64,000 bases of DNA from Acidovorax sp. 210-6 (GCF_010020825.1 NZ_JAACJE010000001.1:558001-622000); one strand, 5' to 3'; shown: positions 17,655 to 25,861, numbered from the stretch's first letter. A program made the numbers and translations. Notes: generated from the letters alone by a model not told the origin.

Positions 17655-18026
17655 ATGGAACGCGCGAAGCCTACTTTTTGCGGATTGGACGCAGATCAGG
17701 TAACTCAGCTCGCCAGGGAAGCTGTGGCCAACGCGGTCGTATCGACTGCACGCGCCGGCATCCCCCTCACCGGGATGGTCGATGGCTGCGTGCAAACGAT
17801 CCAAGCCTCGGACCCATGCATTACAAAGTTCCTGCAGGAGCAAAGCGCTGGCCTTGGTGTCCCGTCCATTCACATTGAACGCGATCCGGACACGGGATTG
17901 CTGGTGGGCCATGTGCCAGGAATCCCAGGTGCGCACACCCAAGGTGAAACCGTCGAAGAACTCTGCGCACACCTGACCGAGGTATTGCAGATGCTGCAGG
18001 AACAAACCGCAGTCGCCCTTAAATAG
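17655..18026 (+). CDS. HicB-like antitoxin with an unrelated N-terminal segment
   Basis: This is a 123-aa protein from ATG 17655; an open frame extends back to 17457 but crosses the dyad and looks non-coding. Residues ~74-115 (IHIERDPDTGLLVGHVPGIPGAHTQ, then ETVEELCAHLTEVLQML) match the partial RNase-H fold of HicB antitoxins. Residues 1-50 (DQVTQLAREAVANAVVSTARAGIPLTGMVDG) resemble a different small antitoxin-like family with an 'AREAVA.A...AR..GIP.TG..DG' pattern. No hicA toxin is adjacent. The same frame continues past its TAG into a DUF4926-like sequence, so this may be a product of gene fusion and decay. Confidence 0.5.
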   Translation: MERAKPTFCGLDADQVTQLAREAVANAVVSTARAGIPLTGMVDGCVQTIQASDPCITKFLQEQSAGLGVPSIHIERDPDTGLLVGHVPGIPGAHTQGETVEELCAHLTEVLQMLQEQTAVALK

Positions 18027-18257
18027 CCCCTTCCCGCACATGCTCTGGATTCAGGCGCATTGGGTGTGGTGGTTCACGTCCATGGGCAAGGTGCTGCTTA
18101 TGAGGTGGAGTTCTTGACACAGGATGGGCATACCGTCTGCGTCGAGACGCTCCAACCAGCGGATCTGGCTTCGGCGCAGATTTCCGCCGGGCGTGAAGAG
18201 GCTCGACAAGACTTGCTTCAGAACGAAGAACACCGCCAGAAGCCCCTGTCACCTTGA
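17989..18257 (+). pseudogene. DUF4926-like gene broken by an in-frame TAG and overlapping hicB
   Basis: From ATG 17989 the frame reads MLQEQTAVALK, then TAG (18024-18026), then PLPAHALDSGALGVVVHVHG and QGAAYEVEFLTQDG. DUF4926 proteins start with a pattern like 'M..E.D.VALT.DLP..GL..GD.GTVV..Y....AYEVEF', so the alignment runs straight through the stop codon. The first residues are also the last residues of the HicB-like protein in the same frame. A shorter product from TTG 18060 (65 aa) is possible but would lack the family N-terminus. DUF4926 genes often sit beside toxin-antitoxin genes. Confidence 0.5.
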
Positions 18258-18280
18258 TCAACGTCTTTCCGTTTGGCGTG

Positions 18281-18586
18281 TCATCGTGCCTTTGTTGACG
18301 AGGTCAGCAACTGACGCACCCGCGCAAAACCCTCTTGAGTTTTGGCCACCTCTTCAGGCGTCATGCCCTCCAGTGCCTGATTGGGGGTATCCAGCCAGCG
18401 GCGGGCCGCAAGCAGGCTGCCCTTGGCCAGGATGGCAAGGTGGTCGAGCTCTTCGAGGCGCTCATAGTCTGGACTGCCGAATTCAGCACCCACGGGAGCC
18501 ATGCGATCCCAGTCCTGCAGCAGATCCTGCTGCTCTCTGTCGCCCATATCATTCGTGGTGGCAGTCCGGGCTTTTGTCATCGCCAT
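18281..18586 (-). CDS. Small protein with an MbcA/ParS/Xre-antitoxin-like C-terminal motif
   Basis: This 101-aa protein contains LLAARRWLDTPNQALEGMTPEEVA (residues ~57-80), close to the 'A..WL.TPN.AL.G.TP.E' signature of the toxin-binding domain (DUF2384) of MbcA/ParS/Xre antitoxins. The N-terminal part is acidic and lacks the usual HTH. No RES-type toxin is next to it, so it is an orphan or has been co-opted. AAGGATG lies just before two in-frame ATGs (18586 and 18580); the second has the better spacing. Confidence 0.5.
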   Translation of the reverse strand: MAMTKARTATTNDMGDREQQDLLQDWDRMAPVGAEFGSPDYERLEELDHLAILAKGSLLAARRWLDTPNQALEGMTPEEVAKTQEGFARVRQLLTSSTKAR

Positions 18587-18657
18587 TCATCCTTCACAGG
18601 TTGTGCCCTGAACAATTGCGCTGAGTGTTCACACCGCTCCTTTGGGTAAGGATCCGC

Positions 18658-19365
18658 ATGAAGAATCCACATTATGAGTCTCTGGGCAGGCGCATGCGGG
18701 AGTACCACCGCACGCACCAGTGGCGCCTGTCAGAGGGTGGCCTGTACATCCCTCATGCGTACTGGAACATGGGGCCCGACAGTCTTTCGTACTGGGATGA
18801 CGTGGGCTTCATCCTCAATGGACGGCGCGTCATGGTGTGGTGGCGGCATCCTCGGGACATCTTCAAAGAAGCCGTCTGCTCTATGGCTTGGGAAGAGGCT
18901 GGTGACGGTCCCCAGGATCGCTGGTTGTTCGAAGGGGGAACCCAGAACTACAAGAAGGTTGGCAAATCGGGCCGGCGAAAAAAGCGGAGCAGTTACACCA
19001 GTCGCGAGCCTTCGGAGGCGCAGAGCCAATACTACGCCAAGCTATTCCAGATTGAAGCGCGGTTGATGCGGGATGGGATCGACTTGGAAGTTCGCCCGTC
19101 ATGGAAATGGGAGCGTCTCAGTTGGGCCATGGGTGTGACCCTGGTGGCACCGCTTGAAGTGCGCAACGAGCAAGAGGTCGCAGAAGTGGCCCACCTGGCC
19201 CGCAACCTCATCTTGCACAAAACCACGTTGTCACAGCAATTCCCGGGCTTTGTGTATGACAGAGCGAGCTGGCTGCGCGATCAAAGTCGAGAGCCAACGA
19301 CCGTGTCTTCCTCCTTGGCAATGATGGCTTGCGAAGGAAGCCAATCGCCGTCTGTATCGGAGTGA
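18658..19365 (+). CDS. Hypothetical protein, tryptophan/tyrosine-rich
   Basis: This 235-aa protein starts at ATG 18658 after TAAGGATCC. I recognise no family. The N-terminal 100 residues are rich in W and Y (YWNMGPDSLSYWDDVGFI, VMVWWRHPRD); a basic stretch GKSGRRKKRSSYTSRE follows at ~115-130, then a helical C-terminal half. There are no membrane segments or signal peptide. It is downstream of and divergent from the MbcA-like gene, in an accessory region, and could be plasmid- or transposon-borne. Confidence 0.5.
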   Translation: MKNPHYESLGRRMREYHRTHQWRLSEGGLYIPHAYWNMGPDSLSYWDDVGFILNGRRVMVWWRHPRDIFKEAVCSMAWEEAGDGPQDRWLFEGGTQNYKKVGKSGRRKKRSSYTSREPSEAQSQYYAKLFQIEARLMRDGIDLEVRPSWKWERLSWAMGVTLVAPLEVRNEQEVAEVAHLARNLILHKTTLSQQFPGFVYDRASWLRDQSREPTTVSSSLAMMACEGSQSPSVSE

Positions 19366-19452
19366 GCAACCATAGTGCTGCCTGCTTGATACTGCTCCAT
19401 GGAAGAAAAGCCGCCTTGACCATAGTCTTGCGCAAGGCTACAAAGACCCATC

Positions 19453-19578
19453 ATGAAAGCACTTTCCGATCCCATCTTCATTGGCACCATGGTTTTCAGT
19501 GGCGTCATGATCCTCGGCTACTTCTCTTCAAAGTGGCAGAGGACTCACATGCAGGATCGTGCGAAGTACGAGAGGTAG
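19453..19578 (+). CDS. 41-aa putative single-pass membrane peptide
   Basis: ATG 19453 encodes MKALSDPIFIGTMVFSGVMI followed by LGYFSSKWQRTHMQDRAKYER. One hydrophobic stretch (residues ~8-24) is followed by a basic tail, the pattern of a small inner-membrane protein. No strong ribosome-binding site is seen. The stop codon is immediately followed by an IS30 fragment in the same frame, so the natural C-terminus may have been lost. Confidence 0.35.
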   Translation: MKALSDPIFIGTMVFSGVMILGYFSSKWQRTHMQDRAKYER

Positions 19579-19740
19579 CTCCTGGGCGGTTACCGAGCAA
19601 GCCAAGCCGACCTCACGACTTGGGTTCAAGCGCGGCGGCCCAAGCGCTGCAAGCTGAGAGTCAACGGTGCGTTGGCTCGCAACGTCGCTGACAAACTGCG
19701 CATGTTCTGGTCGTCGGAGCAAATCGCTGGCTGGCTAAAA
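19579..19740 (+). pseudogene. IS30-family transposase fragment
   Basis: The frame from 19579 reads LLGGYRASQADLTTWVQARR, PKRCKLRVNGALARNVADKL and RMFWSSEQIAGWLK, which matches the N-terminal region of IS30-family transposases ('YRA...R...ARRPK.CKL...L...V...L...WSPEQIAGWLK'). Similarity ends near 19740; the DDE core, start codon and inverted repeats are missing. It is a dead remnant marking past insertion at the right edge of the accessory patch. Confidence 0.7.
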
Positions 19741-20123
19741 CATATTTGTTCACGCGCCGAGAGCCTGCAATTGGGTGAATTCCGCTGGTGCTGTGCAGAA
19801 GTGGTCGAAAGTCATTTGCGCAGGCTGCCCTACTGGTGGTTGATGCAGGAGGGAGGACTACCATGCCTGTTGAGATTGTGTTGCGTATTGACGCAGGCAA
19901 AGGTACGCTGGCAACATGAACAATTGTAATGTTGCCAGACAGTCAGTTCGGAACTACTTTGCTCCCTTGTTATGGGTATGGCGTGCGATCCATCGTCCTA
20001 GAAGCAAATCTTAGGGCAACGCTGAACAAGCGACGATGCCAACGTGCTCGCCGAGACAACCTCCAAAACGGTTTGAAAATTAAACCAATATCCGTTCACG
20101 GAACCGGGTCAACTCCAACACCA
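19741..20123. other. Intergenic region with a 10-bp dyad; no gene supported
   Basis: No convincing coding sequence is present; an open frame to 19929 is only the run-off of the IS30 fragment frame. A perfect dyad CTGGCAACAT-N11-ATGTTGCCAG occupies 19908-19938, with no T-run to make it a terminator. Two ATG-headed peptides (e.g. 19863-19919, 18 codons) are too short to judge. The sequence TTAGGGCAACGCTGAACAAG near 20010 resembles the ends of some insertion sequences but has no partner in the window. Confidence 0.4.
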
Positions 20124-21185
20124 CTACCGACATCTATCTATTGTTGAGTACCACGCGACCCCGTTTTCGTCCATCGTGAATTCTACGGTGCCCTGTGCAA
20201 TGAGAAAGTTTATGCAAGCAACGGCCTCACCTGTTGCCAGGCTCAGTTGCTGCGCATCCTGTTCTCCGATGGAGCGATGAAAGAGTGCAGCGAACGTATC
20301 GACGATGCGTTGAGGCCCGATAGTCAATGTTTGACGTAACCGGTTCAGGGCACTATTTTGGCCTGACCTGAGCGAGTCAAGGCGTTCATGCAGTCCATAA
20401 AAGGGCTCGTTGTGAGAGGGGAGTACCAACACATCGTTGGGAACATCCCTCATTAGTTTGTCGAGCCCTTCGTACCACTCCTTTAGCGGATTGGCCTGCG
20501 GCTCGCTGGCGAACACTGAAATATTCGAGGAAATCTTTGGCAGCACCTGGTCTCCGGAGATCAGCAGCTTCAATTCGGGGCAGTACAGAGAGGCATGTTC
20601 TGGTGAGTGGCCGCCGGTGGTGATGATCCGCCAGCCATACTTACCCAACTGGATGTGGTCGCCGTCCTGCAACCGTCGGTAGCTATCGGGCAGAGCGTGG
20701 ATATGTTTGCCAAAGTTGCCGAAGCGGCTGCGGTAGCTTTCAATGGCTGCCTCCGACCAGCCGGTGCATCTATTGAAGAGTACGCCGTCGGGCGGTGCCT
20801 CGCGGTTCGTGTCGGCATGCATCACGCGGCAGGTCAGGTATTCCAGCCGGCTCATGTGCAGCGGCACACCAAAGCGACGTGTGAACCAACCAGCCAAGCC
20901 GATGTGGTCTGGGTGCATGTGGGTGGCGAAAACGCCTTGGAGTGGCCGTGCCAGCGGCCCGTACGCCATGAGGTCCAGCCAGTCGGCCACGGTGTCGGGG
21001 CTATTCAGGCCGGTATCTACCAGCACCCAGCCATCATGGGTATCTATGGACCATACATTGATGTGGTCGAGCCGGAAAGGCATTGACAGTCTGATCCAGC
21101 GTACGCCAGGGGCGATCTCGACCCAGTGTCGTGACGATGGTGGCTTGAAGGGATAGATAAGTGGATTGGCTGCGAGTTCAATCAT
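20124..21185 (-). CDS. MBL-fold metallo-hydrolase
   Basis: This 353-aa protein has the metallo-beta-lactamase-fold motif HMHPDH (H89, H91, D93, H94), preceded by VLVDTGLNSPDTV, with GGHSPEHASLY and LISGDQVLP as later metal-ligand segments (His and Asp). This resembles the LACTB2/SoxH branch, often acting on thioesters or lactones. It is the terminal gene of the minus-strand group (crotonase, acyl-CoA ligase, MBL). A CoA-thioester or lactone substrate in the same catabolic pathway is plausible but not shown by the sequence. Confidence 0.8.
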   Translation of the reverse strand: MIELAANPLIYPFKPPSSRHWVEIAPGVRWIRLSMPFRLDHINVWSIDTHDGWVLVDTGLNSPDTVADWLDLMAYGPLARPLQGVFATHMHPDHIGLAGWFTRRFGVPLHMSRLEYLTCRVMHADTNREAPPDGVLFNRCTGWSEAAIESYRSRFGNFGKHIHALPDSYRRLQDGDHIQLGKYGWRIITTGGHSPEHASLYCPELKLLISGDQVLPKISSNISVFASEPQANPLKEWYEGLDKLMRDVPNDVLVLPSHNEPFYGLHERLDSLRSGQNSALNRLRQTLTIGPQRIVDTFAALFHRSIGEQDAQQLSLATGEAVACINFLIAQGTVEFTMDENGVAWYSTIDRCR

Positions 21186-21254
21186 TACTATCGTTTCATT
21201 GGGTGAGCAACGGTATAGCCACTTGGTGGATCAGACCAAACGCTTTTTAGGATT

Positions 21255-22478
21255 TCACAGCTTGTTGTCAACCAGCAAGGGTGCGTCAGTAGGCATATCT
21301 TCTTGGATTACCCACTCGACTGAGTCGAGCCTCAGGCGGGTCAATTGCCTGAACACTTCGATCAAATCGCTTTGCGTGGCTTCGTGAGAAGCCCCTGGCG
21401 TCAGCACCGCGCGCAAGGTAGCAGTTTCCCGATGCTGATTTTTTCCAACGATGATCTGGGCACGTTCTATAGCCGGGATCCGGATGATCAGCTCTTCCAC
21501 GTTGCGTGGATAGATGAAAATTTCGCGTACTTTGACACCTTGGCCCACTCGGCCTTGCAACAAGCTGATTCGTTCGACGAGACCATCCGGGGAATGGGCC
21601 AGCGCTTGCGCCACATCGCCTGTGCCAAAACGGACCAGAGGCCAACCGCTGTCCAGCGTGGTGACCACTATCTGGCCGGGTTCGCCCGGCGGAAGGGGTG
21701 CGCCGGTGTGCGGGTCGCAGATCTGGACGAGCCGGTCAGGCTGGACCGTGTAGCCCAGTTGTCCTAGTTCCTCGTAAGCAATCAGCCCGAAGTCGCCGGT
21801 GGCATAAGCCGAAAACGTGCGAATTGCGTATTTCTGCTCCAATGCGCGGCGCTTGCCCATCCAGTCACCCAGTTCGCCGCCCAGCATTGCGGAGCGGACC
21901 TTCCATTGTGAAGGCAGATCGTAGCCCATGCGCTCAAGCGTTTCGACCAAGGTCACGAAGAAGGAGGTGGAGGAGCAAATGCAGGTGATGCCCAGTTCCA
22001 TGATGAGCTGTGCTTGTTGCTCGGCGCCGCCGGGCCCGCAGGGAATGAGCGTCGCACCGGTGGCAGCAATGCCCGCATCTAGCAATAGGCCGGCTGGAAC
22101 AAGATGGTAGGACCAGGTGTTGAGTACACGGTCACCGGGTCCGATTCCCGCCTGCCTGAACACATGCGAGAAGCCCTTGCCAGTGTCTTCGTCGAAAGAA
22201 TGGGGTTCATAGACGGGGCCTGGGGAGACATAAATGCGGCGGATAGATGTGTCGTCGGCAGCGAGAAATCCACCGAATGGCGGTGACTGGCGCTGCTTAT
22301 CAAGCAGTGAATCCTTGCTTGTGACGGCGAGCCGTGCAAGGTCGGCAGGGCCTTGGAGATCCTGCGGCGTCATCATTGCAAGCTGATAGATCGCGCGGAT
22401 GGCCGGGGCACGGTCGTAGGCGAATTGCTGCGAAGCACGCAGTAGTCTGAATCGATCGGTGGTGGGTAACGTATGCAT
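21255..22478 (-). CDS. Phenylacetate-CoA ligase-like AMP-binding enzyme
   Basis: This 407-aa protein resembles PaaK-type adenylate-forming ligases: AGIGPGDRVLNTWSYHLVPAG, GATLIPCGPGGAEQQAQLIM, then TFSAYATGDFGLIAYE (the acyl/AMP-binding region) and PGEPGQIVVTTLDSGWPLVRFGTGD with the conserved D. The usual N-terminal P-loop TSGTTG is replaced by VSPGPVYEPHSFDE, so activity could differ from true PaaK. The family joins a carboxylic acid to CoA via an acyl-adenylate. It is 12 bp downstream of the crotonase gene in one transcript. Confidence 0.78.
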   Translation of the reverse strand: MHTLPTTDRFRLLRASQQFAYDRAPAIRAIYQLAMMTPQDLQGPADLARLAVTSKDSLLDKQRQSPPFGGFLAADDTSIRRIYVSPGPVYEPHSFDEDTGKGFSHVFRQAGIGPGDRVLNTWSYHLVPAGLLLDAGIAATGATLIPCGPGGAEQQAQLIMELGITCICSSTSFFVTLVETLERMGYDLPSQWKVRSAMLGGELGDWMGKRRALEQKYAIRTFSAYATGDFGLIAYEELGQLGYTVQPDRLVQICDPHTGAPLPPGEPGQIVVTTLDSGWPLVRFGTGDVAQALAHSPDGLVERISLLQGRVGQGVKVREIFIYPRNVEELIIRIPAIERAQIIVGKNQHRETATLRAVLTPGASHEATQSDLIEVFRQLTRLRLDSVEWVIQEDMPTDAPLLVDNKL

Positions 22479-22490
22479 GGCGTTGCCGTC

Positions 22491-23273
22491 CTAGTGGCCC
22501 GTGAAGCGCGGGGTGCGTTTTTCGTTGAATGCGGCCAGGCCTTCGTGGAGATCGGCGCTGTGGGAATGCACTTCGGAGGCCAGAAGCTCCAATCGCAGGG
22601 CGGTGTCTAGAGGCTGCTGCAAACCATCGTCGACCAGCGTTTTCATGCGGCGCAGGCCAAGGGGGCTCTTCGTGGCAATTTTGTCGGCCACGGCTTGTGC
22701 AACGCTTTCGAGCTGGTCGTCGTCCACCACTTGGTTGACGAGTCCCGCTTCCAGCAGATCTGCCGCGTCCACGAAGTCACCCGTGAAGAGAAGGTACTTG
22801 GCGCGTGTGGGGCCAATGACCCGCGGCAGGCGCACCGAGCCCCCCCCTCCGGGGATCAGGCCGTAGTTTGCGTGTGCGTCGCCAATTTTTGCGCTCCTTG
22901 CCGCCAGCACTAGATCACAGCACAGCACCAGTTCGAGCCCGCCTGCCAGAGTTATGCCGTTCAGGGCGGCGATCACGGGTTTTGGAAAGCGGTCAATCCG
23001 GTTCATGGTGGAAAGTACGCTGTCCAGAAAGCCACTGGTGCCACTTTCGCCCGCTTGCGTCTTGACGTACTTGAGGTCGGCGCCCGCGCAGAAGGCCCGT
23101 CCAGTGCCCGTCAATACGACGGATATCACGTCTCCGCGGCTCTGTGCTTCGTTGAGTGCGTGGTCAATTCCCCGAAGCACCGCCGGGGTCAGCGAGTTCA
23201 TTGCATCGGGTCGGTTCAGGCGAATCCACATGGTGCCTTTTCGTACGTCTGTAATCACAACCGGTGTCGACAT
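22491..23273 (-). CDS. Enoyl-CoA hydratase/isomerase (crotonase) family protein
   Basis: 260 aa from ATG 23273, chosen because AAGGA precedes it; an ATG at 23303 is in frame but has a weak site. Crotonase oxyanion-hole segments are GRAFCAGADLKYV (~58-70) and ALNGITLAGGLELVLCCD (~103-120). The first catalytic glutamate of hydratases is kept (E114 in GGLEL), but the second position reads H134 (GDAHANYG) where hydratases have E. It may be an isomerase, hydrolase or other crotonase rather than a true hydratase. It is the first gene of the minus-strand operon, divergent from the CaiB-type gene across the operator at 23370. Confidence 0.85.
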   Translation of the reverse strand: MSTPVVITDVRKGTMWIRLNRPDAMNSLTPAVLRGIDHALNEAQSRGDVISVVLTGTGRAFCAGADLKYVKTQAGESGTSGFLDSVLSTMNRIDRFPKPVIAALNGITLAGGLELVLCCDLVLAARSAKIGDAHANYGLIPGGGGSVRLPRVIGPTRAKYLLFTGDFVDAADLLEAGLVNQVVDDDQLESVAQAVADKIATKSPLGLRRMKTLVDDGLQQPLDTALRLELLASEVHSHSADLHEGLAAFNEKRTPRFTGH

Positions 23274-23369
23274 CAGGGGTTCCTTGCTGGCTTGCGTGTT
23301 CATGGATCGATTCTGCGTTTGCCTCTGTTTTGAGGGATATGGGGTTTTCCATTACTTATCAGTCAATAA

Positions 23370-23387
23370 TTTTACCCTAAAGTAAAA
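23370..23387. promoter_or_regulatory. Probable TetR operator in the divergent crotonase/CaiB promoter region
   Basis: TTTTAC-CCTAAA-GTAAAA, with weaker symmetry extending to CAAT/ATTA outside. The half-sites and the N6 spacing are identical to those of the perfect palindrome at 24503-24528. Its position between divergent genes would let one regulator control both operons. The TetR-type gene at 36230 is the natural candidate. Confidence 0.6.
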
Positions 23388-23410
23388 CAATTAAACAAAC
23401 GGAGTTCTTC

Positions 23411-24460
23411 ATGCGAAGTAAGAGCAGCCAGCTCATGTTCCCGCTATCGGGTATCAAGATCGTCGAGTTCGAGGGGATCGGCCCTGGACCCTTAGCTGGA
23501 TTCATGTTGATGCAGATGGGCGCTGACGTTACTGTGGTCGGTCGGCCAGGTGCGAGCGCATTGCCTGATGAGCTCACTCCGAAGGACGGGGCGCTCTTAT
23601 CGCGCGGAAAACGACGCGTCACATTGAATCTCAAGAACGACGAGGACAAGGCGCGGGCGCTGGACATGGTCGCGCGCAGCGACGGGTTGATTGAAGGCAA
23701 CCGCCCGGGTGTGATGGAGCGCCTGGGTTTGGGTCCCGATGTATGTGGTGAATACAACGCGCGGCTTGTGTATGGGCGCATGACTGGCTGGGGTCAGGAT
23801 GGGCCGCTGGCTCAGGCCGCCGGGCACGACATGAACTATGTCGCTCTCACTGGGCTGATGTCGCTTACCGAGCAGCCGGGACACCCTCCCATGCTTCCAC
23901 CCACAGTGGTTGGGGATGCTGCCGGCGCCCTCGGGTTTGCATTTGGCATGGTGTCGGCGTTGCTAGGTGCACGGGAAAAGGGCCAGGGGTGCGTGGTTGA
24001 CGGCGCCATCATTGATGTGTTGGCAATGCTGTCGCCGCTTGTGCAACTGATTCGTCAAGGTGGTGGATTGGAAGGCAGCCAACCCAGTGTCTTCCATGAC
24101 TCACCCTTCTACGACCGCTATCTGTGCAGCGATGGGCGATACATCACGGTCGGTGCAATCGAGCCACAGTTCTATGCATTGCTGTTGACGCAATTGCAGC
24201 TGACGGATGTCGACCCCGCACGGCAAATGGACAAGACTTTGTGGCCGTCTCTCAAGGTGCGGATTGCGCAGCGCTTTGCTTCCCAACCTAGTACGTACTG
24301 GAATGCACTGATGGAAGGCACCGACAGTTGCTTTGCGCCGGTGCTCACCATGGCCGAAGCCGCCGCTCATCCCCACAACGTGGCTCGTGGTTTGTACACC
24401 GTGACTGAGAAGGGCGATATTGAGACTGCGCGGGGCATGCGATTCCTGCCGCTTTGCTGA
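23411..24460 (+). CDS. CaiB/BaiF CoA-transferase family protein (AMACR-like)
   Basis: This 349-aa protein belongs to the family III CoA-transferase / alpha-methylacyl-CoA racemase family: PLSGIKIVEFEGIGPGPLAGFMLMQMGADV at the N-terminus, LLSRGKRRVTLNLKNDEDKA, the racemase-type YGRMTGWGQDGP, and CVVDGAIIDVLAML with the conserved Asp. AMACR-type racemases epimerise 2-methylacyl-CoA before beta-oxidation. The C-terminus stops shortly after NVARGLYTVTEKGDIETARG, earlier than usual for the family, whose proteins normally continue 15-30 residues. A GGAG sequence precedes the ATG. It is the first gene downstream of the divergent operator. Confidence 0.85.
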   Translation: MRSKSSQLMFPLSGIKIVEFEGIGPGPLAGFMLMQMGADVTVVGRPGASALPDELTPKDGALLSRGKRRVTLNLKNDEDKARALDMVARSDGLIEGNRPGVMERLGLGPDVCGEYNARLVYGRMTGWGQDGPLAQAAGHDMNYVALTGLMSLTEQPGHPPMLPPTVVGDAAGALGFAFGMVSALLGAREKGQGCVVDGAIIDVLAMLSPLVQLIRQGGGLEGSQPSVFHDSPFYDRYLCSDGRYITVGAIEPQFYALLLTQLQLTDVDPARQMDKTLWPSLKVRIAQRFASQPSTYWNALMEGTDSCFAPVLTMAEAAAHPHNVARGLYTVTEKGDIETARGMRFLPLC

Positions 24461-24502
24461 GCCGCGAATGTAATACCAAGGGTAATCCCTTGCAGGCAGG
24501 TA

Positions 24503-24528
24503 ATAATTTTACTGTACAGTAAAATTAT
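24503..24528. promoter_or_regulatory. Perfect 26-bp palindrome, probable TetR operator of the thiolase operon
   Basis: Thirteen-base arms without mismatch, centred between 24515 and 24516 (ATAATTTTACTGT and its complement). The core TTTTAC-TGTACA-GTAAAA shares both half-sites with 23370-23387. It lies 62 bp before the thiolase ATG, in an AT-rich promoter zone. TetR-family regulators of acyl-CoA degradation operons bind palindromes of this size. Confidence 0.7.
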
Positions 24529-24589
24529 CATACGCAAAGTAAGATACTTGACTTTCATGGATCAAGAAGAGTCACGACGGAGAAATACG

Positions 24590-25828
24590 ATGGAAGATAT
24601 CTATGTGGTTGGTGTGGGGATGACGCCATTCGGACGGCATCTGGACAAAGACATCAAGGCGCTCACACGCGAGGCCACGGCGGCTGCTTTGGCGGACGCG
24701 GGATTGAAAAAAGAAGACCTGGAAGCGGTCTTTTTTGGGAACACTTCCCAGGGGCATATGGATGGCCAGCACATGATTCGTGGGCAAATTGCGCTGCGGG
24801 CCATGGGGATTGGGCGCATTCCGGTGGTGAACGTCGAAAACGCTTGTGCAAGCGGCTCGTCGGCGTTCGTTCTAGCCTGCAATCACCTCAAGTCGGGTGC
24901 TGGCGATGTCGCTTTGGCTGTTGGTGCAGAAAAGATGTTCTCATCCGACAAGCTCAAGATGTTTTCGGTGTTTGATAGTGCCTGGGATCTCTCGCGTGCA
25001 GAAGAGATTCGTGTGGAATTGATGAAGATGGGGCGCGACGTGGCTGTGCCCGAGGGGAGTACCTCACCCAGGCCGTACAGCGTTTTCATGGACGTTTATG
25101 CCGCGTTTGCACGATCGCACATGCGCACTTTCGGGACGACGCAGCGTCAGATAGCCGCCGTTTCATCCAAGAACCACGCGCACTCCATGCACAACCCGCT
25201 GTCGCAGTACCGGATGGCCTACAGCGTCGAAGAGGTGCTCGCCGCGCCGCCTATCACCTACCCATTGACTCTGCCCATGTGCTCCCCGGTGTCAGATGGC
25301 GCAGCAGCAGCCATCCTTTGCACACGCTCGGCGCTTAAGCGCTTGAACATCGATGAAAAGCGTGCCATCAAGGTGTTGGCGGCAGTAGTGCAAAGCGGTT
25401 CCGACCGGGGCGAAGACGACTACACCAACCACTGCACAGCACTGGCTTCGCGCAGGGCATATGAACTGGCAGGTGTTGGCCCAGCAGATATCTCGGTGGC
25501 CGAGGTGCACGATGCCACGGCCATGGGTGAAATCATTCAGACAGAAAACCTTGGTTTCTGTGAGTTTGGCATGGGCGGTGTGATTGCCGAGCGGGGTGAC
25601 ACCCGGATTGGAGGTCGCATTCCCGTTAATCCGTCCGGCGGCCTGGAGTCCAAAGGGCACCCTGTTGGGGCCACCGGGATTGCCCAAGTCCATGAGTTGG
25701 TTACTCAGCTTCGCGGGGAGGCCGGACTGCGGCAGGTGACGGAAGCAAGGATTGCGCTGGCAGAAAACGGTGGCGGTCTTGAGGGCATTGAAGAAGCTGT
25801 TGCCTGTATCACCATCTTGGCGCGCTGA
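24590..25828 (+). CDS. SCP2-type thiolase (acetyl-CoA acyltransferase family)
   Basis: 412 aa from ATG 24590, which follows CGGAG; a TTG at 24548 is in frame but unlikely. The start IYVVGVGMTPFGRH and active-site Cys in NVENACASGSSAF (C86) are typical of SCP-x/SCP2 thiolases, as are HDATAMGE (where classical thiolases have NEAFA) and the C-terminal NPSGGLESKGHPVGATG with the catalytic His. It would cleave a 3-ketoacyl-CoA with free CoA. It heads the long plus-strand operon that runs through SDR, importer and ligase genes, and sits directly behind the perfect palindrome. Confidence 0.9.
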   Translation: MEDIYVVGVGMTPFGRHLDKDIKALTREATAAALADAGLKKEDLEAVFFGNTSQGHMDGQHMIRGQIALRAMGIGRIPVVNVENACASGSSAFVLACNHLKSGAGDVALAVGAEKMFSSDKLKMFSVFDSAWDLSRAEEIRVELMKMGRDVAVPEGSTSPRPYSVFMDVYAAFARSHMRTFGTTQRQIAAVSSKNHAHSMHNPLSQYRMAYSVEEVLAAPPITYPLTLPMCSPVSDGAAAAILCTRSALKRLNIDEKRAIKVLAAVVQSGSDRGEDDYTNHCTALASRRAYELAGVGPADISVAEVHDATAMGEIIQTENLGFCEFGMGGVIAERGDTRIGGRIPVNPSGGLESKGHPVGATGIAQVHELVTQLRGEAGLRQVTEARIALAENGGGLEGIEEAVACITILAR

Positions 25829-25861
25829 TCGCTGCACTTAATAAGAGACAAGAGAAACATT

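Noticed and set aside
19661..19900. 79-aa minus-strand frame antisense to the IS30 remnant region
   Set aside because: No start signal or domain; it overlaps the better-supported transposase fragment.
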